From positions 44,167,890 through 44,231,889 of the forward strand of contig OY992540.1 in NCBI GenBank assembly GCA_963921195.1: a stretch of DNA of 64,000 nt, given 5' to 3'. The number at the start of each line of letters is the position of its first letter. The first letter of the stretch is position 1. This DNA comes from Pegoplata infirma. Lineage: Eukaryota > Arthropoda > Insecta > Diptera > Anthomyiidae. The translations under genes and the position numbers were made by a program. Positions 20,394-32,624 of this stretch are shown piece after piece. Under the pieces are notes generated by a model. That model was not told where the DNA came from and did not search any database. It worked only from the letters and a program-made list of their open reading frames with translations.

Positions 20394-21167
20394 TGTTTGT
20401 TTGGACAACGAATGGCTTTTTTTATTTTATGTATATCCAAAAAAAGCAAAACAAAGTCTATTTTTTTTTATGTCTAAATATATTTAGCTTGTGTGTTTAT
20501 TCTGCTTTGGACGCTGCTTTTGGATTCTGCTTTTGGACGCTATTTTTGGATGCTGCTGTTAGACAAATATTTAGATTATTTTATATAAAATGGAATGAAG
20601 AATAAATAACTCAACATCGAAAATCTTTTTTAATGATTTGTATATTTTTAAGTGTAAATGAATTTGTTAATACAAATGTAATGAAATTTGTAAATATTAT
20701 TAGAAGTTATGATTTGTTTTGTATTTAAATTAATATAAAATTAAAGTTAATTAAGATAAAACAATTGTTGTTGTAAATTTAAGTATGTACAATTTTTTTT
20801 TTGCGGTACGGGCGGGGGTGGTTTTACTAAACTGTATAATATTTCGTTAAATGCTTTAAACATAATTGATGTTAAGAAAGGAAATTCACAGTTAAAATTG
20901 AAATAAATTTATGATGTACACCAAAACCTCAATATGCGGCCAATTGTTTTAATTAGAACACTGTGGTTCGTTCAAGTAAAACTGAAGTTATGCAAATATT
21001 GTATTTACGTTTTATTTTATTTAAATTTTTTATGCGCTAACGAAAAATCGAAAAAAAAAAAAAAAATTTATATTGTGCTTTAAAGCGAATTTATGACATT
21101 TTGCTATCTAAAACATTTTTATATAACCAAATTTCTATAGATAAAATTTCTAAGAATCTCAGATTTT
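20394..21167 (+). repeat. Left arm of the 770-bp inverted repeat
   Basis: Begins TGTTTGGACAACGAATGGC and ends near AAGAATCTCAGATTT. It includes a GC-rich island GCGGTACGGGCGGGGGTGG at about 20802. A 70-codon frame starting MFVWTTNGFFYFMYI lies here and, with one Lys/Asn change, in the other arm. The shared frame follows from DNA identity and is not evidence of a gene. Confidence 0.8.
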
Positions 21168-21589
21168 TTTCTAATAAAAAAATGCCCCATATTTCTTAAG
21201 GCCCAGGCACTTGAGCGCTACTGTAGCGGTGCTGTAGCGTGACGGGCTGTTGCATCGTTTTAAAGTTCGGCAGCTACACCACCGTCACGTATTCGTTTAA
21301 GTACTTATTTCCATTTATTTTAATACAAGCTAACGTATCAGCTGACACGTCTCCGAACCGTATTCGCTCAAGTAATTATGCCTTTAGACACTTTTACTAC
21401 AGAAAATGTCTCAGATTCTACGGTATTTTTTTTTCTTTAGAGAAAGTATTATCAATTGATAAAATTTATTAATTAATTAATTAAAAAAATCAATTGATAA
21501 AAAGTAAAAGTGAGGAACAAACTTTGTTTAATATTTTTGTTACATACTAATGTTTATCAAAGAGTATTTAGCGTGTTTTTACCATTAAA

Positions 21590-22140
21590 TTTAAAATGAA
21601 ATCAATAATAAATTCACAGTTTTGCTCACAACTTTTGAACCACTGAAATTAGTTTTGTATTTACTGCTAGACAAAGAATTCTCAAAATTTCCGTGTTGTT
21701 TTTTATTTATTAATAGGGTTTTTTGCTATTTTAAAGAAAAATAGTGATTTTTTTTAAATAAATGATTTAAATGTGCGTTAAAATTTGTTTTTTTTTTTTT
21801 TCAATTTAAACCATAAAAGAAAAATATGACCCTAAAAATTGTGACTCAGTTATCGCAACTGAGTAAGTTTCTATTAGTTGTGTTAAGCGAGGTTGTACTA
21901 TATATATAAATATAGTTGTTCCTTTTACTCCTACAGTGGTAATGCATTACCAACTAGAAATTTATAAATATATATGACAAACCTCACATGCATCCAAGCT
22001 GTCTTTCAATAGTTGGATTGTTTTCTACATACAGACAGACGGACATCGCGAGAACAACTTAAAATCCATCAAGGATCATAAATATATATGTATATATACT
22101 TTATGGGGTCCTAGACTGATATTTCAAGGTGTTAAAAACA
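21590..22140 (-). mobile_element. DINE-1-like partial copy inside the hAT
   Basis: Blocks AATTCACAGTTTTGCTCACA, CATACAGACAGACGGACATC, AACTTAAAATCCATCAAGGA and ACTTTATGGGGTCCTAGACT are present. The hairpin end and the final TATAAAA end are missing. Confidence 0.55.
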
Positions 22141-22429
22141 TAAAATCAAACTTACATAATACAAAAAAATATTCCCGCTTATATGCGCCCTTCGTTATGA
22201 TACACTAGTAGTTGTTCTTTAAAGATGGTTGGCGTTGTTAACATGAGTGCCGCATGATTCACGCGGGACCCACTATTCAAGTTATTTATTAAATACTAGC
22301 TTTTTTGAACCCGGCGTTGCCCGGATTGAAAAAAAATTATATAATGAATGAGTTTTTTTATTAGCCAGTTTATCTATCGCTTCATGACTTTTCACTGGGG
22401 TTCATAAGGGTGGAGTGATTGTTTTTATA

Positions 22430-22640
22430 CCCTACACTCTGGTGATGTAAGTTTGTCATTCCGTATGTAACAAATTGAAATATGTAAGTTTGTCATTCCG
22501 TATGTAACACATTGAAATATTGGTTTAAGACCCCATAAAGTATATATAATATATTATATATTCATGATCCTTGATCGATTTTAAGTCGATCTAGCGATAT
22601 CCGTCTGTCTGTCTGTCCGTCTGTCTGTTGAAACCATGTT
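22430..22640 (+). mobile_element. DINE-1-like TATACCC-end fragment inside the hAT
   Basis: Starts TTTTTATACCCTACACTCTG and runs to the GTCTGTCTGTCTGTCCGTCT core. The block GTAAGTTTGTCATTCCGTAT is duplicated in tandem (unit about 38 bp, 22445-22520). It lies opposite in orientation to the piece at 21590-22140. Confidence 0.65.
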
Positions 22641-23495
22641 TTTGGCAATAAACCGGAACCGATTTAAACGTTTGGCGTAATTCTCCTAGGCAGAAACTGA
22701 TGTATTTTTTTTTTTTTTAATCGGTTAAGTATTTTAAAAGTTATGAGTGAAAATGTAAAGGTACCTCTAAAATTATGGTGAATTTTACACAAAAAAATGC
22801 TATAACTTGACACCTGTTGAATGAATGTGAACGAAACTTGGCATTTAATGTAGTTTTATCATTCCTAACACTCACAAAAAATTTGGGCGGAATTGCACAA
22901 TGGGGTGAGGCACCAGAAATTTAACCCAAAATTTAAAAATGATTTATCTTGGCTCATGGTTGACATATTCAAATAAAATTTTAAATAGGTTTATATTTTA
23001 TTATTCTCAACGTGTTTTTGGTTATTTTGGTACCAATTATAGCAAAATCGGTCAAGTGGTTAAGAATCTATGAGCAATTGAAATGAGTTTCAATATAAAC
23101 CTCCATGTATGGCGTGGCAGCGCGCCATTTTGTAGTCGTTGATGTTTTTTGGCTTGTTGGCTTGTTAGTTGTTATTTGTATCAATAGAAGTAAAAAATAC
23201 GTTGTATGTCATACACGTGGTTGCTTTTATATAATTTTCATACCTACTATATACTTATAAAAAATTTTTTTTTTAATATTTACATTGCACTATACTTCCG
23301 ATCATTACTTTTCTTTGGCAAAATGGAAAAATTTTTGGTTTAAAAAAGATTTTGTGTTAAAAATTGTTATAATATTGCAAGAAATTTTTTGTATTTCAAC
23401 CAGAGACCAAATATAACAGTTATGTGTGTATTTTTGTTTTAAAAAAATCATTAAACGAATGTTGTCCAAACTAACTATTTTTTATATGAAAGGAA

Positions 23496-24265
23496 ATCTG
23501 AGATTCTTAGAAATTTTATCTATAGAAATTTGGTTATATAAAAATGTTTTAGATAGCAAAATGTCATAAATTCGCTTTAAAGCACAATATAAATTTTTTT
23601 TTTTTTTTTTTCGATTTTTCGTTAGCGCATAAAAAATTTAAATAAAATAAAACGTAAATACAATATTTGCATAACTTCAGTTTTACTTGAACGAACCACA
23701 GTGTTCTAATTAAAACAATTGGCCGCATATTGAGGTTTTGGTGTACATCATAAATTTATTTCAATTTTAACTGTGAATTTCCTTTCTTAACATCAATTAT
23801 GTTTAAAGCATTTAACGAAATATTATACAGTTTAGTAAAACCACCCCCGCCCGTACCGCAAAAAAAAAATTGTACATACTTAAATTTACAACAACAATTG
23901 TTTTATCTTAATTAACTTTAATTTTATATTAATTTAAATACAAAACAAATCATAACTTCTAATAATATTTACAAATTTCATTACATTTGTATTAACAAAT
24001 TCATTTACACTTAAAAATATACAAATCATTAAAAAAGATTTTCGATGTTGAGTTATTTATTCTTCATTCCATTTTATATAAAATAATCTAAATATTTGTC
24101 TAACAGCAGCATCCAAAAATAGCGTCCAAAAGCAGAATCCAAAAGCAGCGTCCAAAGCAGAATAAACACACAAGCTAAATATATTTAGACATAAAAAAAA
24201 ATAGACTTTGTTTTGCTTATTTTGGATATACATAAAATAAAAAAAGCCATTCGTTGTCCAAACAT
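23496..24265 (-). repeat. Right arm of the 770-bp inverted repeat
   Basis: Inverse of 20394-21167 with only a few differences seen by eye (for example A-run length near 23594 and an A-to-T change in the AAAAAAGC/ATAAGC run near 24220). Such near-identity of arms is unusual among the old, diverged repeats around it. Confidence 0.8.
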
Positions 24266-24435
24266 TCATCAGAGCTACTATTGGACAAGATAATGTGTAC
24301 AGCCGGCTGCTGTTAGAAAGCTTGTTGTTGAATATTAAAGTGTGATGACTATTTTTAGATATCATTAATGAAAATTATCAAATATTTGTCTGTTTTTGGA
24401 TAATATTAGCAGCTTTTTTAAACCCTGAATAAAAT

Positions 24436-24930
24436 CAACATTACAACAATAAAACTAACATTAACATACTGTAGACCTGAGTGCTGATTAGACAAAACAA
24501 AATATGCAAATTTGTTTTTATAATTAAACTTTTTATGTTTTTGTTTTAACAATCTTACAACAAAATGTGTTATTATTAAAACAAAATACATGTCATAAAA
24601 CTACTTGTGGCAAATACTTACAACACCAAAAATTTTCAAAAGAATTAAAAACCAACAAATTGTTAATTTTTTTTTCAAAAATTTTCACACATTTTAATTA
24701 AAATAAAAAAAAAAAAAATTTATAGTTTAAAAAATTTTATGTTTAGCTCTAAGTTAACATTAGCGCGTCCCGAATTCGGCTTTTCTCGAATTTGAAAATG
24801 CTTTAAAAAAATTTAGTTTTCATCTCAAAAGTACCATTTCGTTCCCTGTTCCAATCTATTTTGTTCCCCGTTCTATTTCATTTTATTCCCTGTTCCATTT
24901 CATTTCGTTTGTAACTACCCGAAATATTAG
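24436..24930. other. AT-rich, no gene
   Basis: No recurrent element recognised up to about 24820. From 24830 there is a short run of TTCCCTGTTCCATTTCATTT-type units, about three to four times. Confidence 0.4.
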
Positions 24931-24938
24931 TCGTTGAC

Positions 24939-25743
24939 CAGAGCTTCTCATTAACTTTTGCTTTGCAACCTCTTTTCAATATTTTAAAGTTTTAGCGACC
25001 CCCCAACATAAAAAATAAATTATTAACGTGAACTTTGCCCTCAGTTTTTTAGAAAAACTGAAGTAATGGAAAATGTGGAAACCAAATTCAGAAGCAGTAT
25101 TGAATGATTTATCGAAACTGTCAGATCCCAGACGCATACCAAAAATTTCACGTAAAAAACTTCTAAAAAATAAAAAAACACAATTTTTGTGAACCTGACC
25201 TCAATTTCCCGAACTACTGCATTTTTTATTAAAACTTACTATCGTCATCCATTTTGTATGTCCGAAAAAAGTAGTCAGATCCGACGCATCCAAAAATATC
25301 ACAAACAAAGCTCTTAAAAATGCACAAGAATACGTTTTTGTGAACTTTTCCTTTAATTTTCTCAAAAACTTAACGTACTAGAAAAATTTGAAACCCAGAT
25401 TCGGAATCAGCATCGAAAAGTTAATAGAAAACGAACTGTCAGACCCCAGACTCAGCCAAAAAAAACTTCACAAATCAGTGTTGGGCATCCTGGGAAATTA
25501 AGTGATGGAAATAATTTATTTCTTTAATAAAAGGGGCATGTCACTTATTCCACTGTCCGTTCGGAAGTGGTTTACTCGTAAAACCACTTTTTACAAATCC
25601 GACAGGAATTGAGTCTGCGACATGCCCCAAAGTATTTGTATATTTTTATAACACGACAATAAAAAATGTTTTTTAAATTTACCAAAATTTAAGGTTTTAA
25701 CAAAATTGTTTGGGGGTCGCGACCCACAGTTTGAGAACCACTG
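24939..25743. mobile_element. hAT element with CAGTGGTTCTCAAAC end, TSD 7 of 8
   Basis: The right end reads GGGGGTCGCGACCCACAGTT then TGAGAACCACTG; its inverse CAGTGGTTCTCAAACTGTGG is a well-known hAT terminal pattern. The left end CAGAGCTTCTCATTAACTTT with GCGACCCCCCAACA downstream is a weaker match. The flanks are TCGTTGAC (24931-24938) and TCGTAGAC (25744-25751), 7 of 8 the same. The interior has about three degenerate tandem units of roughly 150-165 bp (TGTCAGATCCCAGACGCAT, GTGAACTTTGCCCTCA). Confidence 0.72.
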
Positions 25744-26456
25744 TCGTAGACCCATCTTTAAGTATACCGATCGACTTAAAACCACTTTTTGAGTCGATTC
25801 AGGAATGTTCGTCCGTTCGTGGAGGACGTCTATCCATGTAAACGTTGTAAGCACGATAAAGGTCGCAACTTTTAATCGATTTGTCGGAAATTTGAAACTT
25901 AAGCTTCTCTTGACTCAAGGACGAAGTTCATGTTTAGACCTAGCCCCAATACATTTATATTAAGCTTAATGGACTCTTATTCCCGTATAATAATAGGTGT
26001 CCTTTCCAAAATTGGCAGATAGTCGTATTTTGTATTCGTTAGTCGTATTTTGTATTCGTTACTACCATTTATCATTTGAAAGGAATCGGATCAGTTCTTC
26101 GAGTAGCCCCCATACAAACCAACCTCTCGATATTCAAAAAAAATCTCTCAAATTTCATGAAAATAAAAAATATTTCATTGAAACTTTGTTTGTATGTAAT
26201 AAAAACTGATTATTTGGACTTTGGCTCCATATAAAAATTTCGCCCGAGATTCAGTTAAATCGGTCTATTGGCAACAATTAAAAGCCTTGTTTTGCTCAAA
26301 CTAGGTTTGTGCATGTTTTGTACACTTATGAAAGATATAAAAAAAGATAGATCCAATCGGTCCATGCTAGGTCTTGGGACCCATTTTTTGGGAAACACTG
26401 ATGTAGGGTATTATATTGTCGGTCTTGAGCGTCTATAATTTTCTTACTTGTTTTTC
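25744..26456 (+). mobile_element. Second hairpin-ended family, reverse copy
   Basis: Ends on the right with CATTTTTTGGGAAACACTGA, TGTAGGGTATTATATTGTCG and CTTACTTGTTTTT, the inverse of the left end at 14174. Internal AAGTATACCGATCGACTTAA and GAGTCGATTCAGGAATG correspond to the inverse of 15600-15680. The 24939 hAT lies at its left boundary. Confidence 0.55.
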
Positions 26457-27480
26457 GTTGTGTTTTAAATTTTGGAGTCCGGAACTATTATCAGGAGATG
26501 TATTTTCCGTTTTTCTCCGTTAAAATTGGAATTTTTAAAAGGAACTCTATTCATAATGTTTTTTATGCAGGAGGAATCCAAAAACCAATTTTCTATGACC
26601 ATTATTTCAGGAGATCCAAAAATGACCAAGGTACACTTTTTTTTATCTCCATTATTTTAAGAGATAGAAAAGTACCAAATTACGCTATTTTACTCTATGT
26701 TGCCCCTTAAGATTGGAATTTTAAACAAGTCATATTTTTAGAATTTTTTTTGCCGGAGTTTCCAAAATTCCAAATTTTTGGCGAATATGTCTTCTGATTC
26801 TAGGCAAGGGGGGGACAATTTCCCTTGGAGAACTAAACCAACCTCTGAAAGCAAAACTTTTTTAACTGACCCTTCCCCTCCAAACAAATAAATAAACTTT
26901 TATTTTTTAAAAGGTATTTAAGATTTAACACTCTCACTTGTTGAGTAGGTACGTTTTTTCCGGCGGAAGTTTCTACGTTCTATATTTCAAGTTTTTTAAT
27001 ACCAATATTTGTGAAAATAAAAAAGTACACTTTTTTAAAATTGACGACAGCAGATGATAAAAATATGTCATCAATATAATCAAAACTTCCAAAAAAGTAC
27101 CAAAGAAAATTTTTCACCCATTCTGAAAATCAAGTTTATAAGTATGGTCATTATTTAACGAAATCGAAAAGTATCAAAGTACAATTTTTCACCCTCATAG
27201 AATCGAAAATTTCTAAAAAGTACTTTTGCCAGAATATTTTGTTCGCTTTATTATTTTACACTTTAAATTTTAGGAATCCCGAACCATTATTTTAGGAGCT
27301 AGAAGAGGTACCAAAGTACTTTTTCCCCCATAGGTTCTTCAAAAAAAAAATACTTTTTTTGGGCGGAAGAAACCTACAATATTTGAATATTTCCGAAAAC
27401 ATAAAAAGTACCAAAGTACTATTTTTTTTAAATGGATGACAGCAGGTGGTAAAACGTTTCATCAATATAATGAAACATTT
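26457..27480. repeat. AAAGTACC-rich degenerate repeat block, second copy
   Basis: Repeated TAGAAAAGTACCAAA, AAAAAGTACACTTTTTTAAA and GGAACTATTATCAGGAGAT-type phrases. Two stretches, about 27035-27080 and 27430-27480, share GACAGCAGATGATAAAAAT/GACAGCAGGTGGTAAAACG, so at least two long units are visible. No gene supported. Confidence 0.5.
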
Positions 27481-28497
27481 TCCTTTAAGTGTTTACAAAT
27501 TTCCTGACTTTCAAAACAGTAAAACACGTAAGAAAAAAATACTTTCAAATTATATTTTATGACACTGTGCGTCGTTAGTTTCTTAAAAATTTAATGGTGT
27601 ATTGTTTTTTTGCATATTTTTTTTTTCATAGACACTATAAAAAATCCTTTCATTTCTAAAATGACTACCAAGTGTTATCATTATTATGCGTTTCCTTGAA
27701 TTATTATTATTTTTTCCATACTAAAATTTTTCTTTTTTTCACAAGATGTTGAATAATTTTTCATTGAGTTTTTTTTTTTTAATTTCCCAAAATGTTGACT
27801 TTCACTTTCAAAAAAAAAAAAAAAATAAACAAAATATTGAAAAATAACGCAATATTTTTTTTATAGAAACTCCAAAAAATTTAAAACTACACACAAATGT
27901 GCAACATATAAATTATATACATACATATTGTATGTAGCATCATCATTTCTGCATGTGTAATAAATAATAATATAAAGAAAAAAATATTTTCAAATCATGT
28001 AAATCTTAAATTTTAATGTCATCATATGAAACAAACACTTGGTTGTTACAAAAACATGTTCATCGTTAAAAATATTTTTTTATGTTGCTTTTCTTTTACA
28101 TTGGTTTTTACTTCGACATTTGAAAAAACACTTCATTTGTAACACACAAAAGTTAAAAATAATTTTTATTACTTTTCTTTACGCACAAAATTTGCAAAAC
28201 GAAACAATTGTAAAATGAAAATATATTGTTTAATGGCCTAACAATTGAATCAATTGATTGACGGACGATGCACAATTAATCTTTGCTTGAACATTGATTT
28301 TTGCACGTAACTTTTAAAAGTGAAACAGGTACCAAACTACCAATCAACCAACCAGACTTGAAAAAACATCTTTATTAGCAAAAATTACACAGTTCCAATA
28401 ATTTTTTAAATTTTTTAAATTGGATTCAGTTGTGCTGAACCCAATTCTGACCACAGACTTTGCCTATCGCAACAGGTTTTCCAGATATATTAGATTA
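27481..28497. other. AT-rich, no gene recognised
   Basis: Long A and T runs, scattered ATTATTATT, and no recurring element recognised by eye. No ORF above about 50 codons. Confidence 0.45.
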
Positions 28498-29239
28498 CCC
28501 GAGTAAAAAAGATTATATATGTTTATATTTAATTATATAAAGACATCATATATATTCATATAGAATTTGATGCGAAAAATGAGTCGATAAAACCATATAA
28601 AGTTGCATTAAATTTGATATAATTTGATGTGATTTTCATATAATTTTATATGATTTGATGCGAAAATTGGCCCCTTTTTTAGAAAAATTTATGCAATTAT
28701 ATATAATTAAATAAAAAAAAAATCCAAAAAAAAAACCAAAAAAAAATTATATTAAATTATATATAAAGAACTTAGATTTTTTTCATAAATTTTGCATTAT
28801 ATATAATAACATATAAAATTTTTAAAACAAATGTTTAAGGTTTAGGTTTGGAACTTAAAAAAAAAATCTGGACTTAGAAAAATTTTCAAAAGTTATATCA
28901 AATTATATATAAAGGACTTAGATTTTTTTTTAATTTTACTCATATAAGATTACATATGATTCAGAAAAAGTTGCATAAAGTTTTATATAAAATGTCTTCA
29001 AATATTTTGTTATATTAAATTATATAAAAAAACAGACAGAATTTTATATTTCATATGTAATTATATAAACTAACTTTAATCATATGTTATTATGTATAAC
29101 TTAACATTTTCTTTTATATAATTTTATATAAGAAAAAAATACGAAGATATGATAGCAAAACAATTTACGTATAAATTTATCAAATAATATATGTTTATAT
29201 AAAAATAAGTAAAATTATATATAATCTTTTTTACTCGGG
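28498..29239. mobile_element. MITE CCCGAGTAAAAAAG, copy 1, TA flanks
   Basis: The ends CCCGAGTAAAAAAGATTAT and ATAATCTTTTTTACTCGGG are perfect inverses. TA lies at 28496-28497 and 29240-29241. The interior is composed of ATATAATTATATAAA-type words and GCGAAAAATGAGTCGATAAA. No coding capacity. Confidence 0.8.
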
Positions 29240-29241
29240 TA

Positions 29242-30450
29242 AATATAAAAAAAATCCGTTTTCTGCCATATTCGAGACGTTAAACTGCGGGAAAGTCCTT
29301 TCAATTACCTTTAAATAAATTTTAAATCTTTTTCTTTTTCTGAGATATCTTAACCTGAATTTTAAAAATCCTGAATTCTCGATGTATTTATTTTTTTCGC
29401 TATGATTTCAAATTCGCTATGATTTTCGCTACATTCGAAAGATCGATAAAATTTTCATTCACAGTGAAGTTTTTATGAATAAAGAGAAAATACTTGTTTC
29501 CCGAGTAAAAAAGATTATATATTTTCATATAAAATTATATAAAGCCATCATATATAATCATATATAGTTTAATGCGAAAAATGAGTCGATAAAACGATAT
29601 AAAAACTTATCAAATTTGATCAAATCTGATCAAATTTGATATAATTTTAATATAATTTTATATAGTTATATGCGAAAATTGGACCCTTTTTTGTATAAAA
29701 TTGATGCAATTATATATAATTAAATATATTTATATATAAGAAAAAAATGTTTTCCCCCAAAACGCAAAAAATTGACAAAAAAATTTGTTTCCAGGACTTA
29801 AAAATTTTCAAAAATATTTTTAGGACTTTGAAATTTAAAAAAAAAAAAAAAACATCTGGACTTAGAAAATTTTAATTTTTTTTGGACTTAGAAAAATTAT
29901 CAAAAGTTATATTAAATTATATGTAAAGGACTTAGATTTTTTTTTTTAAATTTTACTCATATAAGATAACATATAATTTAAAAAGAGTTGCATAAAGTTT
30001 TATATAAAATTTCTTCAAATATTTTGTTTTATCAAATTATATAAAAAAGAAGACAGAATTTTAAAGTTCATATGTAATTATATAAACGAACTTTAAATCG
30101 TATGTTATTATATAAAAGTCAATATTTTCTGTTATATAATTTTATATAAGAAACAAATTAGAAGTGCAAATATATAAAATCACATATGATGCAACAAAAA
30201 ATACATATAGTTTTACAAAATAATATACGTATATATAAAACTATATATAATTATATATGATCTTTTTTACTTGGGTTTTCAAACTTCAGGTTAAGATATC
30301 TCCGAGAAGGAGAAAGATATTACAAAGGTTAAAAATTTATATTAAGAGTAACGACATAACAAGATTTGTAAATAAAGGTGAATTCGCGCAGTTACACATA
30401 ACGTCACGAATATGGCGAAAAACGGGGTTGTTTTTAACTTTAATCCAAGA
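29242..30450. repeat. Inverted repeat host interrupted by MITE copy 2
   Basis: The segment 29262-29370 (TTTTCTGCCATATTCGAGAC, AGATATCTTAACCTGAA) is matched inverted at 30280-30430 (TTCAGGTTAAGATATCTCCG, GTCACGAATATGGCGAAAAA). The second CCCGAG element sits between the two arms. Confidence 0.55.
29500..30275. mobile_element. MITE CCCGAGTAAAAAAG, copy 2
   Basis: Left CCCGAGTAAAAAAGATTATA, right TATATGATCTTTTTTACTTGGG with one change in the tip. The flanking dinucleotide is TT on both sides. Interior words match copy 1 (AATGAGTCGATAAAACGATA, TTGCATAAAGTTTTATATAA). Confidence 0.78.
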
Positions 30451-30701
30451 TATCTCGAAAACCAGATTTGATAGGAAAAAGATTTTATACTTTTTTAAAA
30501 ATTTTGTCGGCATGTGTAATTAAAGCAGCCGTTTTGGAAATGGTAGAAGAAGAAATTCAAGAAAACAAGTGTCATTATCATTACACTACACATACATATA
30601 TAAAATACTTTCATTGTGTTATCATCATTTGTCACAGTTATTCTCCACACTGTTGTTAATGACAGTGTGCTTATAAGCAATTGTGCGTGCGTGATTGATA
30701 A

Positions 30702-31285
30702 CCCAAGTAAAAAAGTTTTGATAAAGTCATATATAATTTTATAAACACCATATATAATTACATGGAATTTGATGCGAAAAATGAGTCGATAAAACCATAT
30801 AAAATTCTATCAATGTTGATTAAATTTTAAAAAAATTTTATATAAATTGGCCCCCATATTTGATATAAAAACAACAAAATGGTTTAATCATATATAATTA
30901 TATAAAATTATATCAAATTACATAAAAATTAATATAATTATATAGAATTACATAAAATTATATATAATTATATATATTTTGATATAATTATATATAACTT
31001 CATATAATTTTATGTAATTTTATATATTTTTATATAATTTGATATAATTTTATGTTATTTTATATAATTATATATAATAATATCTATTCGCTAATTTTTC
31101 TAAATTTATATAAAAAATAGTGGGCCAATTTTCGCATAAAATTATATTAAACTTTATCAAAATTTAATCAACATTGATAGAATTTTATATGGTTTTATCG
31201 ACTCATTTTTCGCATCAAATTCTATATAATAATATATGATGTTTATAAAATTATATATGACTATATCAAAACTTTTTTACTCGGG
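30702..31285. mobile_element. MITE CCCAAGTAAAAAAG, copy 3
   Basis: Left CCCAAGTAAAAAAGTTTTGA and right TCAAAACTTTTTTACTCGGG are inverses with one change. AA flanks both sides. This copy is a nearly continuous palindrome: the arms with AATGAGTCGATAAAACCATA at about 30779 and its inverse at about 31191 match throughout. Confidence 0.75.
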
Positions 31286-31545
31286 AATGTATTATTATTT
31301 AAGACATTATTCGCAGTTGAAGCAGCCAGCATTATTCCGCAACGAATTTTGATTCATAATATATTCTATTCCAGAAACAAAATTGTCTCAACAAAAAAAC
31401 GCATTTTAAATGCAATGCAATTTTTGACTGCATTAAAGGCGTTTAAAGCGATTACAATAATTTTTTATTTTTTTGCAGGGAACGCTAGGTCGGATTTAAA
31501 TCATTAGTTAAGATTTTTTAGTGTTCAACTCTTGTCAATTATGAT

Positions 31546-32624
31546 TTTTTTCTATAGAAACATTGCCAAATTTTAAAAATTTATTCCTATAAAAAAACGT
31601 AAGAAAAGTTTGATATTTTGAAAAATGTCTCTTCAAGAAATTTTCAGGTTCTAAAGCATTTTTCTGACAGAAAAAGACCCAGATTCTGAAACAATTTTCC
31701 AATAGAAAATAAGTAAATTTTGAGATATGTTTATTCAAAAAAAAATTTCTAGTTTTTAAATTTTTCTGAGTCATTTGCTTTAGGGCCGAAACAGACCGAA
31801 TCAATTTGCGTCGCGCAGGACTTAAAAAAAAACGCCTTACGCGATGAAATTTGATTCCTGTTCGACGCTAAAGAGAAAGTTTATGATTCTGAGACATTAT
31901 CCCAACAGAAAAATTCTGAGGTCTTGAGGCATTTCGCTAAGAATTTAAGAATTTATAATATTCCTGCTATAGAAAAATTTTCAAATTCTGATACACTGTC
32001 ATATAGAAAATTCTCAGACACTTATGCAATTCTTACACCAAATAATTATATTTTATTTTTTTAAAGAAAAGGTCTAAGATACAGAAACGATCTTTCTGCA
32101 CCAAAATTTTAAGGGGTTGAAAAATTATAGAAAGTAAGTTTCTGAGACATTTTTCTAAAGAAAAGTATAGTGTTTGAGACACTTTTTTTAATAAAAAGTC
32201 TAAGAGTCTCAAGCATTTTCTAATTCATATTTTCATAAAAAAAAAATCTAAGAAATTTTTCTTAAAAAATTTCTAAGATTCTAAGACATTTTTATTATAG
32301 AAAAGGTCTCAGCTTCTGAGACATTATTTCTATAGAAAAGTCTCAGAGTCTGAGTCTCAGAAAATTTTCAAATAAAAAAATCTCAGAATTTAAGACCTTT
32401 TCTCACATTCTGGGATATTTTACCTAAAATTCTAGAATCTAAATCATTTTTTTTATAGAAAAATCTAAGACTTTTTCTAAAAAAAATGCCTTAGATTCTA
32501 AGAATTTTAGTTAGTTAGCTGAATTATTTTTCCTATCGAAAAAGTCTTAGATTCTAGAACATTTTTTTGATATTAAAACAAATTCGGAGATATTTTTTCT
32601 ATAAAAAAAATTGAGATTTTTATA
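31546..32624. repeat. Degenerate TCTGAGACATTTTTCTATAGAAAA array
   Basis: Units of about 30-40 bp with CTGAGACATTTTTCTATAG and AAAAAGTCTCAGAATCT variants, related to the array at 3690-4930 but more decayed. Between 31780 and 31870 a GC-richer piece (CGCGCAGGACTTAAAAAA) does not fit the unit. Confidence 0.55.

Larger units (their letters stand above)
20271..24427. mobile_element. hAT element, 4.16 kb, TSD AATAAAAT, with giant internal inverted repeat
   Basis: CAGGGTTTAAAAGCT at 20271 and its inverse AGCTTTTTTAAACCCTG ending at 24427 are hAT-type ends. AATAAAAT is present at 20263-20270 and at 24428-24435, an exact 8-bp target duplication. Inside, 20394-21167 and 23496-24265 form inverted arms of about 770 bp that are almost identical. 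The spacer 21168-23495 holds two DINE-1-like pieces and unique sequence (GCGCTACTGTAGCGGTGCTG near 21216; GAACCCGGCGTTGCCCGG near 22307). No transposase frame is left; the element must move, if at all, with a transposase from elsewhere. Confidence 0.85.

Noticed and set aside
20393..20605. 70-codon frame conserved in both arms of the 770-bp inverted repeat (also minus strand 24365-24057)
   Set aside because: The two copies are the same DNA by inversion, so agreement is not independent evidence; the peptide is Phe/Tyr-rich low complexity with no domain.
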